DNA from: a virus
Strand: one strand, 5' to 3'
IMG/VR virus record: IMGVR_UViG_3300045973_001103
Coordinates: 1 to 64,000 of that record
Length of the DNA stretch: 64,000 nucleotides
Within the stretch, counting starts at the first letter, position 1. Each line of letters begins with the position of its first letter. The position numbers and the translations under genes were made by a program. This document shows, in pieces, positions 22,658 to 31,895 of this stretch. The notes under the pieces were generated by a model. The model saw only the letters and a program-made list of their open reading frames with translations. It was not told the origin of the DNA and searched no databases.

Positions 22658-23838
22658 AAATACTCCTGACCGCGGACTGGCATTTCGATTGCAACAACCG
22701 GCTTGAAGACTTCGTGGCGTCGACCGAAAAGATTGTGAACTACGCCATCGATCATAAGCTTAAGCACATCTTCATCGTCGGTGATATGTACCGCAACTGG
22801 AAGCCGTCCTCGGCCGAGAGAATGGCCCTCCACGCCGTGCTGGCGAAGGCTGTCTTCGCCAGCATAGACGTGACCATCGTCATGGGCAACCACGACGTAA
22901 ACGACAAGGAGCAGAACTTCATTCAGCATGCGTTGAGCGAGTTCGTGGACATCGGCAGCGAGCGTATCGTCCTGGTCTACAATGAGCCCAAATCCCAGAT
23001 ACTGCGCGACGGGGACAAGTCCTACGTGGTGATGCTCATACCTCACCTGTGCAAGGCTTACCTCCGCCGCAAAGGCCCCAACGGCAGCACGTACAAAGAG
23101 GCCTTCCGGGACGTGCTAAAGCGGTCGTCAGCGGCCAGCCTGGTGCTGTCCCACACTTTGGTGATGGACGGCCTGGACGGGCCCATCAACCCTAACGATG
23201 AGCGCGGGCTGATGTTGTCCGATTTCAAGGATGTGCTCGCGGCGCCAATGTTCATGGGCGACATCCACAAGCATATGGTCCTGCAGCAGGATCCCATCGT
23301 AGCCTACATCAGCCCTCCGGAGCGCACCACGTTCAAGCACGTGGACGACCAGATGGGTTTTGTGGTCTACGACCTGGCGGAGAAGAGCTATGAGTTCGTG
23401 CCGCTCAACACCCGGAAGTTCTTCCAGATAGGGATAGACCTCAATAAGAAGGAGTTCAGCTTCCACGGAGTAGGCGAGAAGGTCAGCGCGGCCCTGGGAG
23501 ACGGGGATCGCACCGAGCTTATCGTATCTATCATAAAGGCCGCCGCGGAGGCTATGAACGACGCTGTAGTCAAGGTGGTGGTCACCGGGCATAAGCAGGA
23601 CCTGAACCTGATCAACCGGCATGCGGTGATAGAGCACCTCAAGCAGTGTAAGCCGTTCAAGATCGTCAAGGTTGCTTTTGACTCCACGGACGACACAGTT
23701 GCCCGGGACACTGCGTTCACCGGCCACATGACCGCCCAGGACGCCTTCCGGATGTGGTCAGAGAAGCAGACGTATGCGGACAAGGAGCTTGGTGTGGCCA
23801 TATTCGACGCGGGCATGGAGATCTTAAATGAAGCTTGA
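22654..23838 (+). CDS. SbcD/Mre11-like nuclease
   Basis: A 394-residue metallophosphoesterase with D-x-H (ADWHFD), GD (VGDMYR), GNHD, H (LSHTLV) and GDIHKH in the right order for SbcD/Mre11 and phage T4 gp47. The second metal motif GDMYR lacks the Asp of the usual GDxFD. It overlaps RecA (ATGA) and the Rad50-like gene (11 bases), so the three are co-translated. Confidence 0.85.
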   Translation: MKILLTADWHFDCNNRLEDFVASTEKIVNYAIDHKLKHIFIVGDMYRNWKPSSAERMALHAVLAKAVFASIDVTIVMGNHDVNDKEQNFIQHALSEFVDIGSERIVLVYNEPKSQILRDGDKSYVVMLIPHLCKAYLRRKGPNGSTYKEAFRDVLKRSSAASLVLSHTLVMDGLDGPINPNDERGLMLSDFKDVLAAPMFMGDIHKHMVLQQDPIVAYISPPERTTFKHVDDQMGFVVYDLAEKSYEFVPLNTRKFFQIGIDLNKKEFSFHGVGEKVSAALGDGDRTELIVSIIKAAAEAMNDAVVKVVVTGHKQDLNLINRHAVIEHLKQCKPFKIVKVAFDSTDDTVARDTAFTGHMTAQDAFRMWSEKQTYADKELGVAIFDAGMEILNEA

Positions 23839-26017
23839 ACGTCTGAAACTTGAGAATTTCATGGGATGGGTGGAGCTCGACATAGATCTGTCGAAATACT
23901 CCGGCGTGTTGGCCGTAATGGGCTGCATAGAATCCGACTTGGCCCACAGCAATGGTACCGGCAAGTCCAGCCTCATCACAGGCATCAACTACAGCCTGTA
24001 TGGCTCCGCCGTAGGTAAAAACCTGGACGGAATGATCCACCAGGAGTGCGGCGTGCCGGTGGATTCAGGGTACAAGACCACCCTGACATTCAGCCATAAA
24101 GACGCCAAATACGAGATAATCCGTCGTAAAAAGACCGGATCAGCCCAGAAAACCACCTTTAAGGACATCACCAACGACAAGCCAATGACTCTGACCCCCG
24201 AGGAGTTCCTGTGCATGCCGGAAGTGGTCTGGCAGAACACCGTGTACTCCGCACAGGGTAACCTGTCCGCTTTTGTGGACAAGCTCCCTTCAGCGCGCAA
24301 GGACATCCTCACCGAGATCTTCGGGATGAACAACTACCTGGACCTGGAGACCAAAGCCCGGCAGCTGGCGGCCAAGTCCGAAACCGACATGGGCAACATC
24401 ACCCATGCTGTAGCCCGCGCCCAGGCAGACCTCGAGTCATTGCCCGGCACCCAGGCAGATGTGGATAACGCGGACGCAGAGATCGTCAAGGCAGAGGCCG
24501 CCGAGGCTGAACTATCCAAGCAGATAACCGAAGCCGCGGTGCTCATCGCCTCCTTGACCGAGAAGACCGCGGACGCCGACCGTATTGACAAAGAGATCCG
24601 GGAAGCAGACCATGCCGCGCAGATCCTGGAGCTGCGGCATTTCGAAAGCAAGAACCGGTACGAGCGGGAACTCAATACTATTGACCAGAACATAGCTGGT
24701 CTTGAGGACACAATAGACACTCCCCCCGACCCTGCGGTTATGTCCGGCATCGAAGCACAGATAGCGATCGCGGAGTCCACCAGGCCGGCTCTGGAGGGCA
24801 AGCGCGCGGAGCACCAGGCCATTGACCGGGAGATCGTCCAGGCCAACAGCCAGCAGCGCCAGTACATCGGTGAGGCTACAGCTCTCAACAAGAAGTTAGC
24901 CAATATCCCGTCGGGGAAGTGCCCGCTGTGCGGAGTCACAATGACCGAGGAACACCTTAATGAGTACAGGGACGGTCTGACCACTGAAATAAGCAACCTG
25001 GATCAGGCAGTAAAAGAGCAGAGTGAGATAGTTTACAAATTAAGTATAAATCTCCAAAATATAGGGGAGGAGATAGCAAAGCTGTCCGCTATCGTGAACA
25101 GCGTGTCCTCTCTGTCGCGTGACCTCATAGTAGAGCGGGAGAAAAAAGATTCTCACGAGTACGCGGTGAAGAAGTTACAGACCCTGATGGAACAGAAAGA
25201 GAAAGTGTCGACCGAGTACCTCGCTGTCATCAATGACATGGTAGCCGCAGTTGCGGCGGCCAAGGAGATGGTGGCCCTTAAAAGGAAAAGCATGCCCGTG
25301 GTGGACGAAATTGCTGAACAGAAAGTTGAGCTGTCCAAGCTCCACGACACACTCATAGACCAGCGCCGGTCAGCGCACGCCACACTTGGGACCTACCAGA
25401 ACGCCCGCAGCCGTGCAACGTACAACCTCGAACAGAAAGATAAGATCCAGCAGAACCTGGCGCAGCTGGAGCAGGAGCTGAAGGATCTCACACGCAAGCA
25501 TAACGTCAACACTGAACTGGTGAAAGCCTTCGGCCCCACAGGCATCCCCACACTTATCCTGGAGAATTACCTGTCGGAGCTTCAGCAGTACCTCGACCAT
25601 TACATGGGCATACTGTCCGACGGTAAAATCCATGTCACCTTCCAGACGGTCAAAACGAATACGACCACAGCGAAGACCTCGGAAACCTTGAATATCATGG
25701 TGTCCGACATCAATGGGGAGCGTGATATCGCTCTCTACTCCGGCGGGGAAACCGTACGGATTTATCTGGCGATACGTCTCGCGCTGGCCAAGCTGCTCTA
25801 CCTCAAATCCGGCCATAAACTGGGCCTGATGATTATTGATGAGCTCGCATACTTGGACGACGCTGGGCTTATGGCCTTTGTAGACTTACTCAAACGAATT
25901 GAACCCGAGTTCGAACAGATCCTGCTGGTGTCACACCTCCCGGAACTGAAGAACGCCTTCGAGAACGCGCTGGTACTTTCACGCGACATCGAAGGTAAGT
26001 ACGTTCCCCAGGCGTGA
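23828..26017 (+). CDS. SbcC/Rad50-like ATPase
   Basis: A 729-residue SMC-type ATPase: N-terminal Walker A (SNGTGKSS), two long coiled coils separated by a zinc hook CPLC near residue 365, then the ABC signature YSGGETVR and Walker B LMIIDELAYLD. The size resembles phage gp46 rather than the larger bacterial SbcC. It should act with the preceding nuclease at DNA ends. Its middle (25,020-25,090) is AT-rich. Confidence 0.88.
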   Translation: MKLERLKLENFMGWVELDIDLSKYSGVLAVMGCIESDLAHSNGTGKSSLITGINYSLYGSAVGKNLDGMIHQECGVPVDSGYKTTLTFSHKDAKYEIIRRKKTGSAQKTTFKDITNDKPMTLTPEEFLCMPEVVWQNTVYSAQGNLSAFVDKLPSARKDILTEIFGMNNYLDLETKARQLAAKSETDMGNITHAVARAQADLESLPGTQADVDNADAEIVKAEAAEAELSKQITEAAVLIASLTEKTADADRIDKEIREADHAAQILELRHFESKNRYERELNTIDQNIAGLEDTIDTPPDPAVMSGIEAQIAIAESTRPALEGKRAEHQAIDREIVQANSQQRQYIGEATALNKKLANIPSGKCPLCGVTMTEEHLNEYRDGLTTEISNLDQAVKEQSEIVYKLSINLQNIGEEIAKLSAIVNSVSSLSRDLIVEREKKDSHEYAVKKLQTLMEQKEKVSTEYLAVINDMVAAVAAAKEMVALKRKSMPVVDEIAEQKVELSKLHDTLIDQRRSAHATLGTYQNARSRATYNLEQKDKIQQNLAQLEQELKDLTRKHNVNTELVKAFGPTGIPTLILENYLSELQQYLDHYMGILSDGKIHVTFQTVKTNTTTAKTSETLNIMVSDINGERDIALYSGGETVRIYLAIRLALAKLLYLKSGHKLGLMIIDELAYLDDAGLMAFVDLLKRIEPEFEQILLVSHLPELKNAFENALVLSRDIEGKYVPQA

Positions 26018-26047
26018 TACCGTATCTGTAGGTACGGGAGATTTTTC

Positions 26048-26914
26048 ATGCTCATTAAAGACTTCGACTTCGGCGTAGATATTACCGGTCCACTGATGAA
26101 TCTGTACTGCATTGGGGACCTTCACATCGGATCGCCAGCGTTCATGCAGCGCAGCTTCGATGCCCTGGCTGACATCGTCAGGCACGACAAGTACGCATAC
26201 TTCATCTGCCCGGGGGACGTCACAGACGACGATCGCCCTACTACCCGGCTCCTGCGCCGGGCCATGTTCAACGACCGCATGGAGGCCATGGAGCAGGAAG
26301 ACCTGCAGCACCTCGGTTGGATGGACAGGTTCGTCATCCCAAAGCTCAACAAGCTGATAAAGCCCGCCCGCTGCCTGGGCTTCCTGGACGGTGACCACTA
26401 CCGGGTGTACGCCAATGGGTTGAGCTCTGTCCAGTACCTGTGCGCCAAGAACAAAGTTCCGTACCTCGGCGCCGGCCAGGCCCTGCTGCGGCTTAACTTC
26501 AAGTACAAGACCTCCGGGGTGTCCACAGTGAAGATGCACATACATCATGGCAAAGGCTCCGGCGTGACCGAGGCCAGCGACATCAACGAGCTCCAGAAGG
26601 TTTCGTACCAGTGGCGCGCTGTAGACGTCTTTATCCGCGGGCACAGCCACAAGCCCAAATTCATACCGTTCTCCCGTTACTATGACACCAAGGAAAGACC
26701 TCCGGAAGTTCGCACAAAGGAAGGCTTCCTGATCAACGCTGGGTCGTTCCGCACCGGTATCCTCATGAACAAGGTTGACTACGCGGAACGTGAAGTGTAT
26801 CCGCCCACGAGCACCCGCTGCCCTATCCTGCACATGGCAGGCAGGAAGACCGCAGCGTCGAACAGCTCGTTCTTCGTGGAGATGTCCGCGTCGCTTACCC
26901 CGCAGCTAGGATAA
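26048..26914 (+). CDS. calcineurin-like metallophosphoesterase
   Basis: A 288-residue protein with GDLHIG, PGDVTDDD, GDHY, IHHGKG and RGHSHKPK, a full metallophosphoesterase set distinct from the Mre11-like gene. Substrate unknown; phage relatives act on nucleic acids or nucleotides. GGGAG precedes the ATG. Confidence 0.75.
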   Translation: MLIKDFDFGVDITGPLMNLYCIGDLHIGSPAFMQRSFDALADIVRHDKYAYFICPGDVTDDDRPTTRLLRRAMFNDRMEAMEQEDLQHLGWMDRFVIPKLNKLIKPARCLGFLDGDHYRVYANGLSSVQYLCAKNKVPYLGAGQALLRLNFKYKTSGVSTVKMHIHHGKGSGVTEASDINELQKVSYQWRAVDVFIRGHSHKPKFIPFSRYYDTKERPPEVRTKEGFLINAGSFRTGILMNKVDYAEREVYPPTSTRCPILHMAGRKTAASNSSFFVEMSASLTPQLG

Positions 26915-26915
26915 C

Positions 26916-27176
26916 ATGCGCATTGTTCAATTCCGCCGGCACCTGGATGGTTATGCTGTTCGCGTTACAGACGCACGCGACATTGCTATGCTCCAGCGCC
27001 GGCGGGGTTTTATCCCACTGATGGTGGTGAAGCAGGTGTTGCTAATCGGGCGCCGGAAATGCTACAATACCATCAGCGCCGAGTTCCTGTTCCGCGGCAT
27101 AAACGACACAACCCTGACCGCTTGGAAAGAGCAAGTCTGGGGAATCCTGAAGTACCGAAAGTACAAGGTGAAATGA
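26916..27176 (+). CDS. small basic protein of unknown function
   Basis: An 86-residue basic protein with a central hydrophobic segment (PLMVVKQVLLIG) too short for a sure membrane span. No family recognised. Confidence 0.6.
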   Translation: MRIVQFRRHLDGYAVRVTDARDIAMLQRRRGFIPLMVVKQVLLIGRRKCYNTISAEFLFRGINDTTLTAWKEQVWGILKYRKYKVK

Positions 27177-27177
27177 A

Positions 27178-27762
27178 ATGAAAACGGTATTCCTCGACAT
27201 GGACGGAGTTCTTGTAGACTTCGTTGGCGGGCTTCATCGCGCGTTAGGCCTGTACTATAACCAGGAGCTATACCCCTACAAAGCAGGCTGCTACGACATG
27301 TTCCCAGCTGCTGTGGCCGCCAGTCGCGGCCGGCACACCATGGACTCCCTTCACCGGGCCTGCTACTCTGCTCCGTTTTGGGCGAGGATGAAGTGGGACC
27401 GCCGCGGCCGTGAGATCCTGGGCATATGCGAGGCGTGCTCCACAGATGTGTACCTGGCCTCCTATCCGATGGATCACCCTGAAGCCTGGGCAGGGAAGCT
27501 GTGGTGGATCAACGAGAACATGCCGGCGTACAAGACGCGCGTTATGCTCATGACGGTCCACAAGCAGATCCTGGCCCGCCCGAACACCATCCTCATCGAC
27601 GACCGGGATGATAACGTGGACAAATTTATAGCTGCCGGCGGAGAGGCTTACCTTATCCCGCAGCCCTGGAACTCCAAGTACGAAATCTTCGACTCCGAAA
27701 CTGACTGGATGCCTGACTTTGACCTGTGGATGAAGACCGCATGCAAAACGACCTTGAGCTGA
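27178..27762 (+). CDS. HAD-family 5'(3')-deoxyribonucleotidase-like protein
   Basis: A 194-residue HAD protein: motif I LDMDGVLVDF (residues 6-15) and motif IV ILIDDRDDNV. The form D-x-D-G-V-L-x-D and size fit nucleotide 5'-phosphatases that adjust dNMP pools; the dNMP kinase at 15687 would work in the opposite direction. It overlaps the DNA polymerase by 22 bases. Confidence 0.75.
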   Translation: MKTVFLDMDGVLVDFVGGLHRALGLYYNQELYPYKAGCYDMFPAAVAASRGRHTMDSLHRACYSAPFWARMKWDRRGREILGICEACSTDVYLASYPMDHPEAWAGKLWWINENMPAYKTRVMLMTVHKQILARPNTILIDDRDDNVDKFIAAGGEAYLIPQPWNSKYEIFDSETDWMPDFDLWMKTACKTTLS

Positions 27763-30188
27763 ACCTACCATTAGTTTTCGACTACGCAATCACTCGCGAG
27801 ACCGACAAGGCCAAGATCGCGAGCATTGTGCCGTGTGACTGCAACCGCTGCCCACGCTACGCCGTGCGCAAGAAGATAGTCACTGGTGAGGGCAGCTACG
27901 AGCCCACCATGATGTGGATAGGGCCCCAGCCGGAAGAGACTGACGATATGTTCGGCCGCCCCTACCTGGGCGACCGCGGCGTGCTGATAAACCGGATCTT
28001 AAAGAAGGCCGAGATGGATCGGCGCGATGTCTACATCACCTACCTGGTGAAGTGCTTCGGCGGCCCCAAACTCAAGAAGCCTAAAGTCAAGGACGCCAAG
28101 GCCTGCTTCGAGTACCTCCAGAAAGAGATACGCTCTGTGGCCCCAAAACTGGTCATCCTTGAGGGTCCCGACGTGCTCAAGCTGTTCCTTGGGGACCGCA
28201 AGGCCAACCTCCAGCTCCTCCAGGGCGGCCTCATCAATTTGGAACAGTATCCCGGCATTGTTTTCATGCCCATCGTCAACATTGACTCGATCTTCGTGGA
28301 CGCCAACCATGAGACCCAGATCGTGCGCAACATCAAGCGCGGACACAAAGCTGCGGTGCACGGCGTGGCTCCTAAAATACCTACCGATTACGTCTTTCTG
28401 GAGACTGAAGATAAGCTGGACACCTTCATAGAGATGGTCAAAGGGTATGAGCACTTCGCCCTCGACATTGAGACGGACGGCGGCAAAGATTTCATGCACA
28501 CGAAGACGGTCTGCTGGGCTGTAAGCTGGGCGCCAGGTAAAGCCGCATACTTCCCGTGGCTCGACGACGGCAATACCAACCATTGGCCCGAGGAGCGCCG
28601 GAAGCCGCTTATTGATAAGTGGAACAAGTTCCTCGAAAACAAGAAATTACTCCTCCACAATGGGAAGTACGACCTCAAGATTTTACGCTATGAGCTTGGG
28701 ATAACTTCAGGCCTGTATTACCTCGACACGCTCATTTCCTCCAACATCATCGATGAGACCCAGATGTCCAAAAAGCTCAAGAATCTGGCCTGGGTGTACA
28801 CCGACATGGGCGGTTACGACGACGCGCTCGAGAAGGTGAAGCAGCGCCTGGGCGTCACCCACGATTACTCTAAGATCCCGCGCGAGATCCTCAAATATTA
28901 CGTCTGCGGCGACGTGGATTGTACCTTCCGCATCTTCAACACGCAGACTCCTATGATCAAGGAGCAGCGCCTGGAGTTCCTGCTGTACGGCCTCTACATG
29001 CCGGTCAACAATATCTTCATGGAACTGGAGTATAATGGCGTTTACGCCGACCGCGAGCACCTGATGCGGACCCAGAAGAAGTTTGAGGAGCGGATAGCCG
29101 GCCTGACGATACAGATCCATGCCTCCGTCGGCAAGGTGTTCGACATCACTGCCAACGAGCAGCTGGCTGATGTCCTGTTTAACGTCCTGAAGCTGCCAGT
29201 TATCCGCCTGACAGACACGATGGAGTCTACTGACAAGGATACGCTGAAGAAGCTGAAGGGCAAGCACCCTGTGATAGAGATGCTGCTCGAGTACCGCTCG
29301 ATATCCACGCTGCTGAACACCTTCGTTATCCCGCTTCTGCGCCTTTCCGAGGCGGACAACAGGGTGCACACCGACTACAAGGTGGGCGTACAGAACACCA
29401 GCCGCACCGCGTCGGCCCGGCCCAACCTGCAGAACCTCCCACGCGAGAACAAGGACATCAAACGGGCCTTTACCGCACGCCCAGGCTACATCTACTACGA
29501 GTTCGACTTCTCCCAGATTGAGATCCGCGTGCTGGCACACCTGTCTCAGGACAAGAAGCTGCTGGCTGACCTCAATTCAGGCATCGACATTCACCGCGTC
29601 ATGGCCTCGACGGTGTACGGCATAGCTCCAGACAAGGTCACCAAGGACCAGCGCTCCAACTCCAAGAGCGTTTCCTTCGGTATCATCTACGGTATGAGCT
29701 GGAAGACGCTCGCCGAGGACAAGGGCATGAGCAAGATCGACGCCAAACGCCTGTATGACAACTTCTTCACCGGCTACCCCGGGGTCGCCAGGTGGATTGA
29801 GGACGTCAAAGAATACGCACGCCAGTTTAAGTGCGTCTACACGCCCCTGGGCCGCATCCGGCACCTGGATGGCATAGACCATCCGATCAACTCGATCGCC
29901 TCCGGGTGTGCCCGTTGTGCTGTAAATAGCCCTATCCAGTCGCACGGCGCCGACATCACCAACTTGGCGCTCATCAACATGATACAGACCTTCCCTCCGG
30001 ACGTGAACGATTACACCTTCTGCTTCCAGATTCACGACGCCGTGGTGCTGGAGATGTCCGAGAAGAACCACCTGGAGCTGTGGCCCAAGATTAAGACCCT
30101 CCTGGAGACCACGGAACCTCTCTGCGTGCCCACCCCGGTAGGTATCAAGCGTGGCCCGAACCTTGGTGACATGGAGGAACTCGCTTGA
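27741..30188 (+). CDS. family-A DNA polymerase with N-terminal UDG-like and 3'-5' exonuclease domains
   Basis: An 815-residue replicative polymerase. Residues about 30-210 resemble family-4 uracil-DNA glycosylase: a C-x2-C (CNRC) and C-x16-C set for a 4Fe-4S cluster and the VYITYLVKC strand, but the catalytic GEAPG is GPQPE and the HPS/HPA motif is missing, so glycosylase activity is doubtful. The exonuclease has LDIET, LHNGKYD and YVCGDVD. The polymerase has motif A DFSQIEIR, motif B K-x3-FGIIYG and motif C QIHDAV. Phage SPO1 polymerase is a known case of such a UDG-like fusion. Start at 27741 (ATG) overlaps the upstream gene. Confidence 0.9.
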   Translation: MQNDLELNLPLVFDYAITRETDKAKIASIVPCDCNRCPRYAVRKKIVTGEGSYEPTMMWIGPQPEETDDMFGRPYLGDRGVLINRILKKAEMDRRDVYITYLVKCFGGPKLKKPKVKDAKACFEYLQKEIRSVAPKLVILEGPDVLKLFLGDRKANLQLLQGGLINLEQYPGIVFMPIVNIDSIFVDANHETQIVRNIKRGHKAAVHGVAPKIPTDYVFLETEDKLDTFIEMVKGYEHFALDIETDGGKDFMHTKTVCWAVSWAPGKAAYFPWLDDGNTNHWPEERRKPLIDKWNKFLENKKLLLHNGKYDLKILRYELGITSGLYYLDTLISSNIIDETQMSKKLKNLAWVYTDMGGYDDALEKVKQRLGVTHDYSKIPREILKYYVCGDVDCTFRIFNTQTPMIKEQRLEFLLYGLYMPVNNIFMELEYNGVYADREHLMRTQKKFEERIAGLTIQIHASVGKVFDITANEQLADVLFNVLKLPVIRLTDTMESTDKDTLKKLKGKHPVIEMLLEYRSISTLLNTFVIPLLRLSEADNRVHTDYKVGVQNTSRTASARPNLQNLPRENKDIKRAFTARPGYIYYEFDFSQIEIRVLAHLSQDKKLLADLNSGIDIHRVMASTVYGIAPDKVTKDQRSNSKSVSFGIIYGMSWKTLAEDKGMSKIDAKRLYDNFFTGYPGVARWIEDVKEYARQFKCVYTPLGRIRHLDGIDHPINSIASGCARCAVNSPIQSHGADITNLALINMIQTFPPDVNDYTFCFQIHDAVVLEMSEKNHLELWPKIKTLLETTEPLCVPTPVGIKRGPNLGDMEELA

Positions 30189-30844
30189 ACAAGTCTTTAG
30201 CGACCGTTCTCGCCGAAAAGAACGTCAGCCGGAAGATCCTGGACCAGTTCGGCATCTGCTACTACCGTGACGGCTCGGTGTATGGAGCTGCCAACCCCCT
30301 CTGGTCCCACAAAATATCCACCTGGCCGGCAGGTGAGCGCCTGGTCTACCCTTTGTACGATCTCCACGGTATTTACAAGGGACTAGCCTTCCGTACACCC
30401 GGCCTCAAGTTCTTCTACGACACCACTGAGAACGTGCAGCCCGCTGAGATCCTGTACGGACTTCACGAAACTAAGGCTTGCATCGCAGAACAAGAATATG
30501 CTATAGTCCTTGAGGGGATGTTTGACTTCCTCAAGTTGTACGAGTCTGGTATCGGCAACGTAGTCACGACACAAGGCACATATTTATCATGGGATCAGAT
30601 GTGCCTACTTAGACGGTTCTGCCGGTGCGCGCTGATATGCTATGACCCTGATGACGCGGGTCGGGAAGCAGCTGAGAAAGCTGCGGACACTTTAAGAAGA
30701 GGAGGTATTCTGCCTGTAATTGTGGATCTTGACGAGGAGATAGATCCAGATGAGTATGTGATGAAACATGGCAAGCAGAAGTTCTTGGAAACATGTTTCC
30801 GATCCCTAAACGCTACCGACTCAAAACAATCGATAGATCTCTGA
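30185..30844 (+). CDS. DnaG-like primase catalytic core (second part of a split primase)
   Basis: A 219-residue protein started by TTG, with GGAGG eight nt upstream and a TTGA overlap with the polymerase stop. It has the primase core order: YPLYDLHG and FRTPG (RNA-polymerase-like part), ILYGLHE, then TOPRIM with EGMFDFLKL, the acidic cluster CYDPDDAGREAA and DPDEYV. It lacks the N-terminal zinc finger, which is in the gene at 19560, and the helicase-binding C-terminus. Confidence 0.85.
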   Translation: MNKSLATVLAEKNVSRKILDQFGICYYRDGSVYGAANPLWSHKISTWPAGERLVYPLYDLHGIYKGLAFRTPGLKFFYDTTENVQPAEILYGLHETKACIAEQEYAIVLEGMFDFLKLYESGIGNVVTTQGTYLSWDQMCLLRRFCRCALICYDPDDAGREAAEKAADTLRRGGILPVIVDLDEEIDPDEYVMKHGKQKFLETCFRSLNATDSKQSIDL

Positions 30845-31347
30845 ACTGGTATATCCTGTGGGTAAACTCACGCCAATATCAGACCCAAACCTACAAATTT
30901 CTCGACGAGTATTCAGCATGGATCCCAGGTAAGAAAAACACTTCAAAGTTCGGCGACGATTGCGTAGAGATCTCCGAACCACTGTTCCCCGGGTACATCT
31001 TCATAGGCGTAAATGAAGAGACCCACCTCACCACCATAGAGGCCGCCGTCCACAAGGCGAGCCTCTGTTTTTATTTCCTCCGCGACATGCGCGGGGACTA
31101 TTATTCCATGACCTATCGTGAGCTGGAGAAGATGGTCACGACGGGGGACAAGCACGCGATGCCTAACTATGACGCCGGGCTGCGCGTGGGGCGCCGCGTC
31201 CGGATCGCTGTGGGACCGTACACCGGAGTCGTGGGCAAAGTTACGTCGATGACGAGAAAAGATATCCAAGTTGAGGCCACATGCTTAAAGAAAAATCTGC
31301 TTATAATAGTGAACCGGTCGAACTATCTCGTGCTGGAGCCAATCTGA
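30793..31347 (+). CDS. NusG-like transcription factor
   Basis: A 184-residue protein with an NGN-type N-terminal domain (NWYILWVNSRQ and PLFPGYIFIG) and a KOW-type C-terminal domain (VGRRVRIAVGPYTGVVGKV). NusG/RfaH proteins bind RNA polymerase and suppress pausing. As the phage has no RNA polymerase in view, it probably alters host polymerase for late genes. It overlaps the primase by 52 bases. Confidence 0.8.
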   Translation: MFPIPKRYRLKTIDRSLNWYILWVNSRQYQTQTYKFLDEYSAWIPGKKNTSKFGDDCVEISEPLFPGYIFIGVNEETHLTTIEAAVHKASLCFYFLRDMRGDYYSMTYRELEKMVTTGDKHAMPNYDAGLRVGRRVRIAVGPYTGVVGKVTSMTRKDIQVEATCLKKNLLIIVNRSNYLVLEPI

Positions 31348-31862
31348 TGCTTGGCAAGAACGTCCACTACACGTTCGAAGAGGTCATCAAGGAGATGGAC
31401 CAGCTTGAGACGTCGGACCTGATGGGGTGGATGACCTTGATATGCAAGCACTACCTCTCGGAGCGGGACATCGTGATACTCGAGGCGCTGAAGGCCAAAA
31501 CCGAAGGCAAGTACAAGCAGCGTGAGCTGTCCGTCTTGTTCGCGATCGCCCAGCCGCACCTGTCCGACAACTTCCGGCGCATCCGGCTCAAGATCCTGAA
31601 CCTGTACAACTTCCTCCAGTGCGATAACATGGTTTCCGAGTACTTTGCCGCCAAAGTGGACCTGACCAAGAAGCAGTATTCCCTCCTCCAGCTGGCCATG
31701 GCCGGCAACAGCTTCTACGACATCGCCAAGGTGGAGCAGGTCAGCAACCCAGACGTGTCGATCATGTTCAAAACGGTCCTGGCCAAGCTCGAGGCGACCA
31801 AGAAATACCCCTATTTGGTGAAGTTTCTGTATCGATACAAGGGCAAATTCATTAAAAATTAA
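31347..31862 (+). CDS. two-HTH DNA-binding protein, possible late regulator
   Basis: A 171-residue protein started at 31347 (TGATG overlap). Two stretches, LSERDIVILEAL...ELSVLFAIAQPHLS and LTKKQYSLLQLAMAG..IAKVEQVS, each look like the helix-turn-helix of sigma region 4 or LuxR proteins. It is the last gene before the first late promoter, whose -35 region overlaps its stop codon. A late sigma or activator role is inferred. Confidence 0.55.
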   Translation: MLGKNVHYTFEEVIKEMDQLETSDLMGWMTLICKHYLSERDIVILEALKAKTEGKYKQRELSVLFAIAQPHLSDNFRRIRLKILNLYNFLQCDNMVSEYFAAKVDLTKKQYSLLQLAMAGNSFYDIAKVEQVSNPDVSIMFKTVLAKLEATKKYPYLVKFLYRYKGKFIKN

Positions 31863-31879
31863 GTATAAAGTTGTATATT
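31851..31879 (+). promoter_or_regulatory. late-type promoter 1
   Basis: ATTAAA, 17 bp, TATATT, with GTATAAA at 31863-31869 and N4 before the -10 box. It drives the 31896 gene and the packaging genes after it. Confidence 0.7.
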
Positions 31880-31895
31880 AATAATGGGAGACCCT

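Noticed and set aside
25036-25060. TTAAGTATAAA inside the Rad50-like gene, resembling the late promoter word.
   Set aside because: The base pattern after it (AAAATA at the -10 position, then TAGGGG) does not fit the TATA[GT]TAA core, and it lies inside coding sequence.
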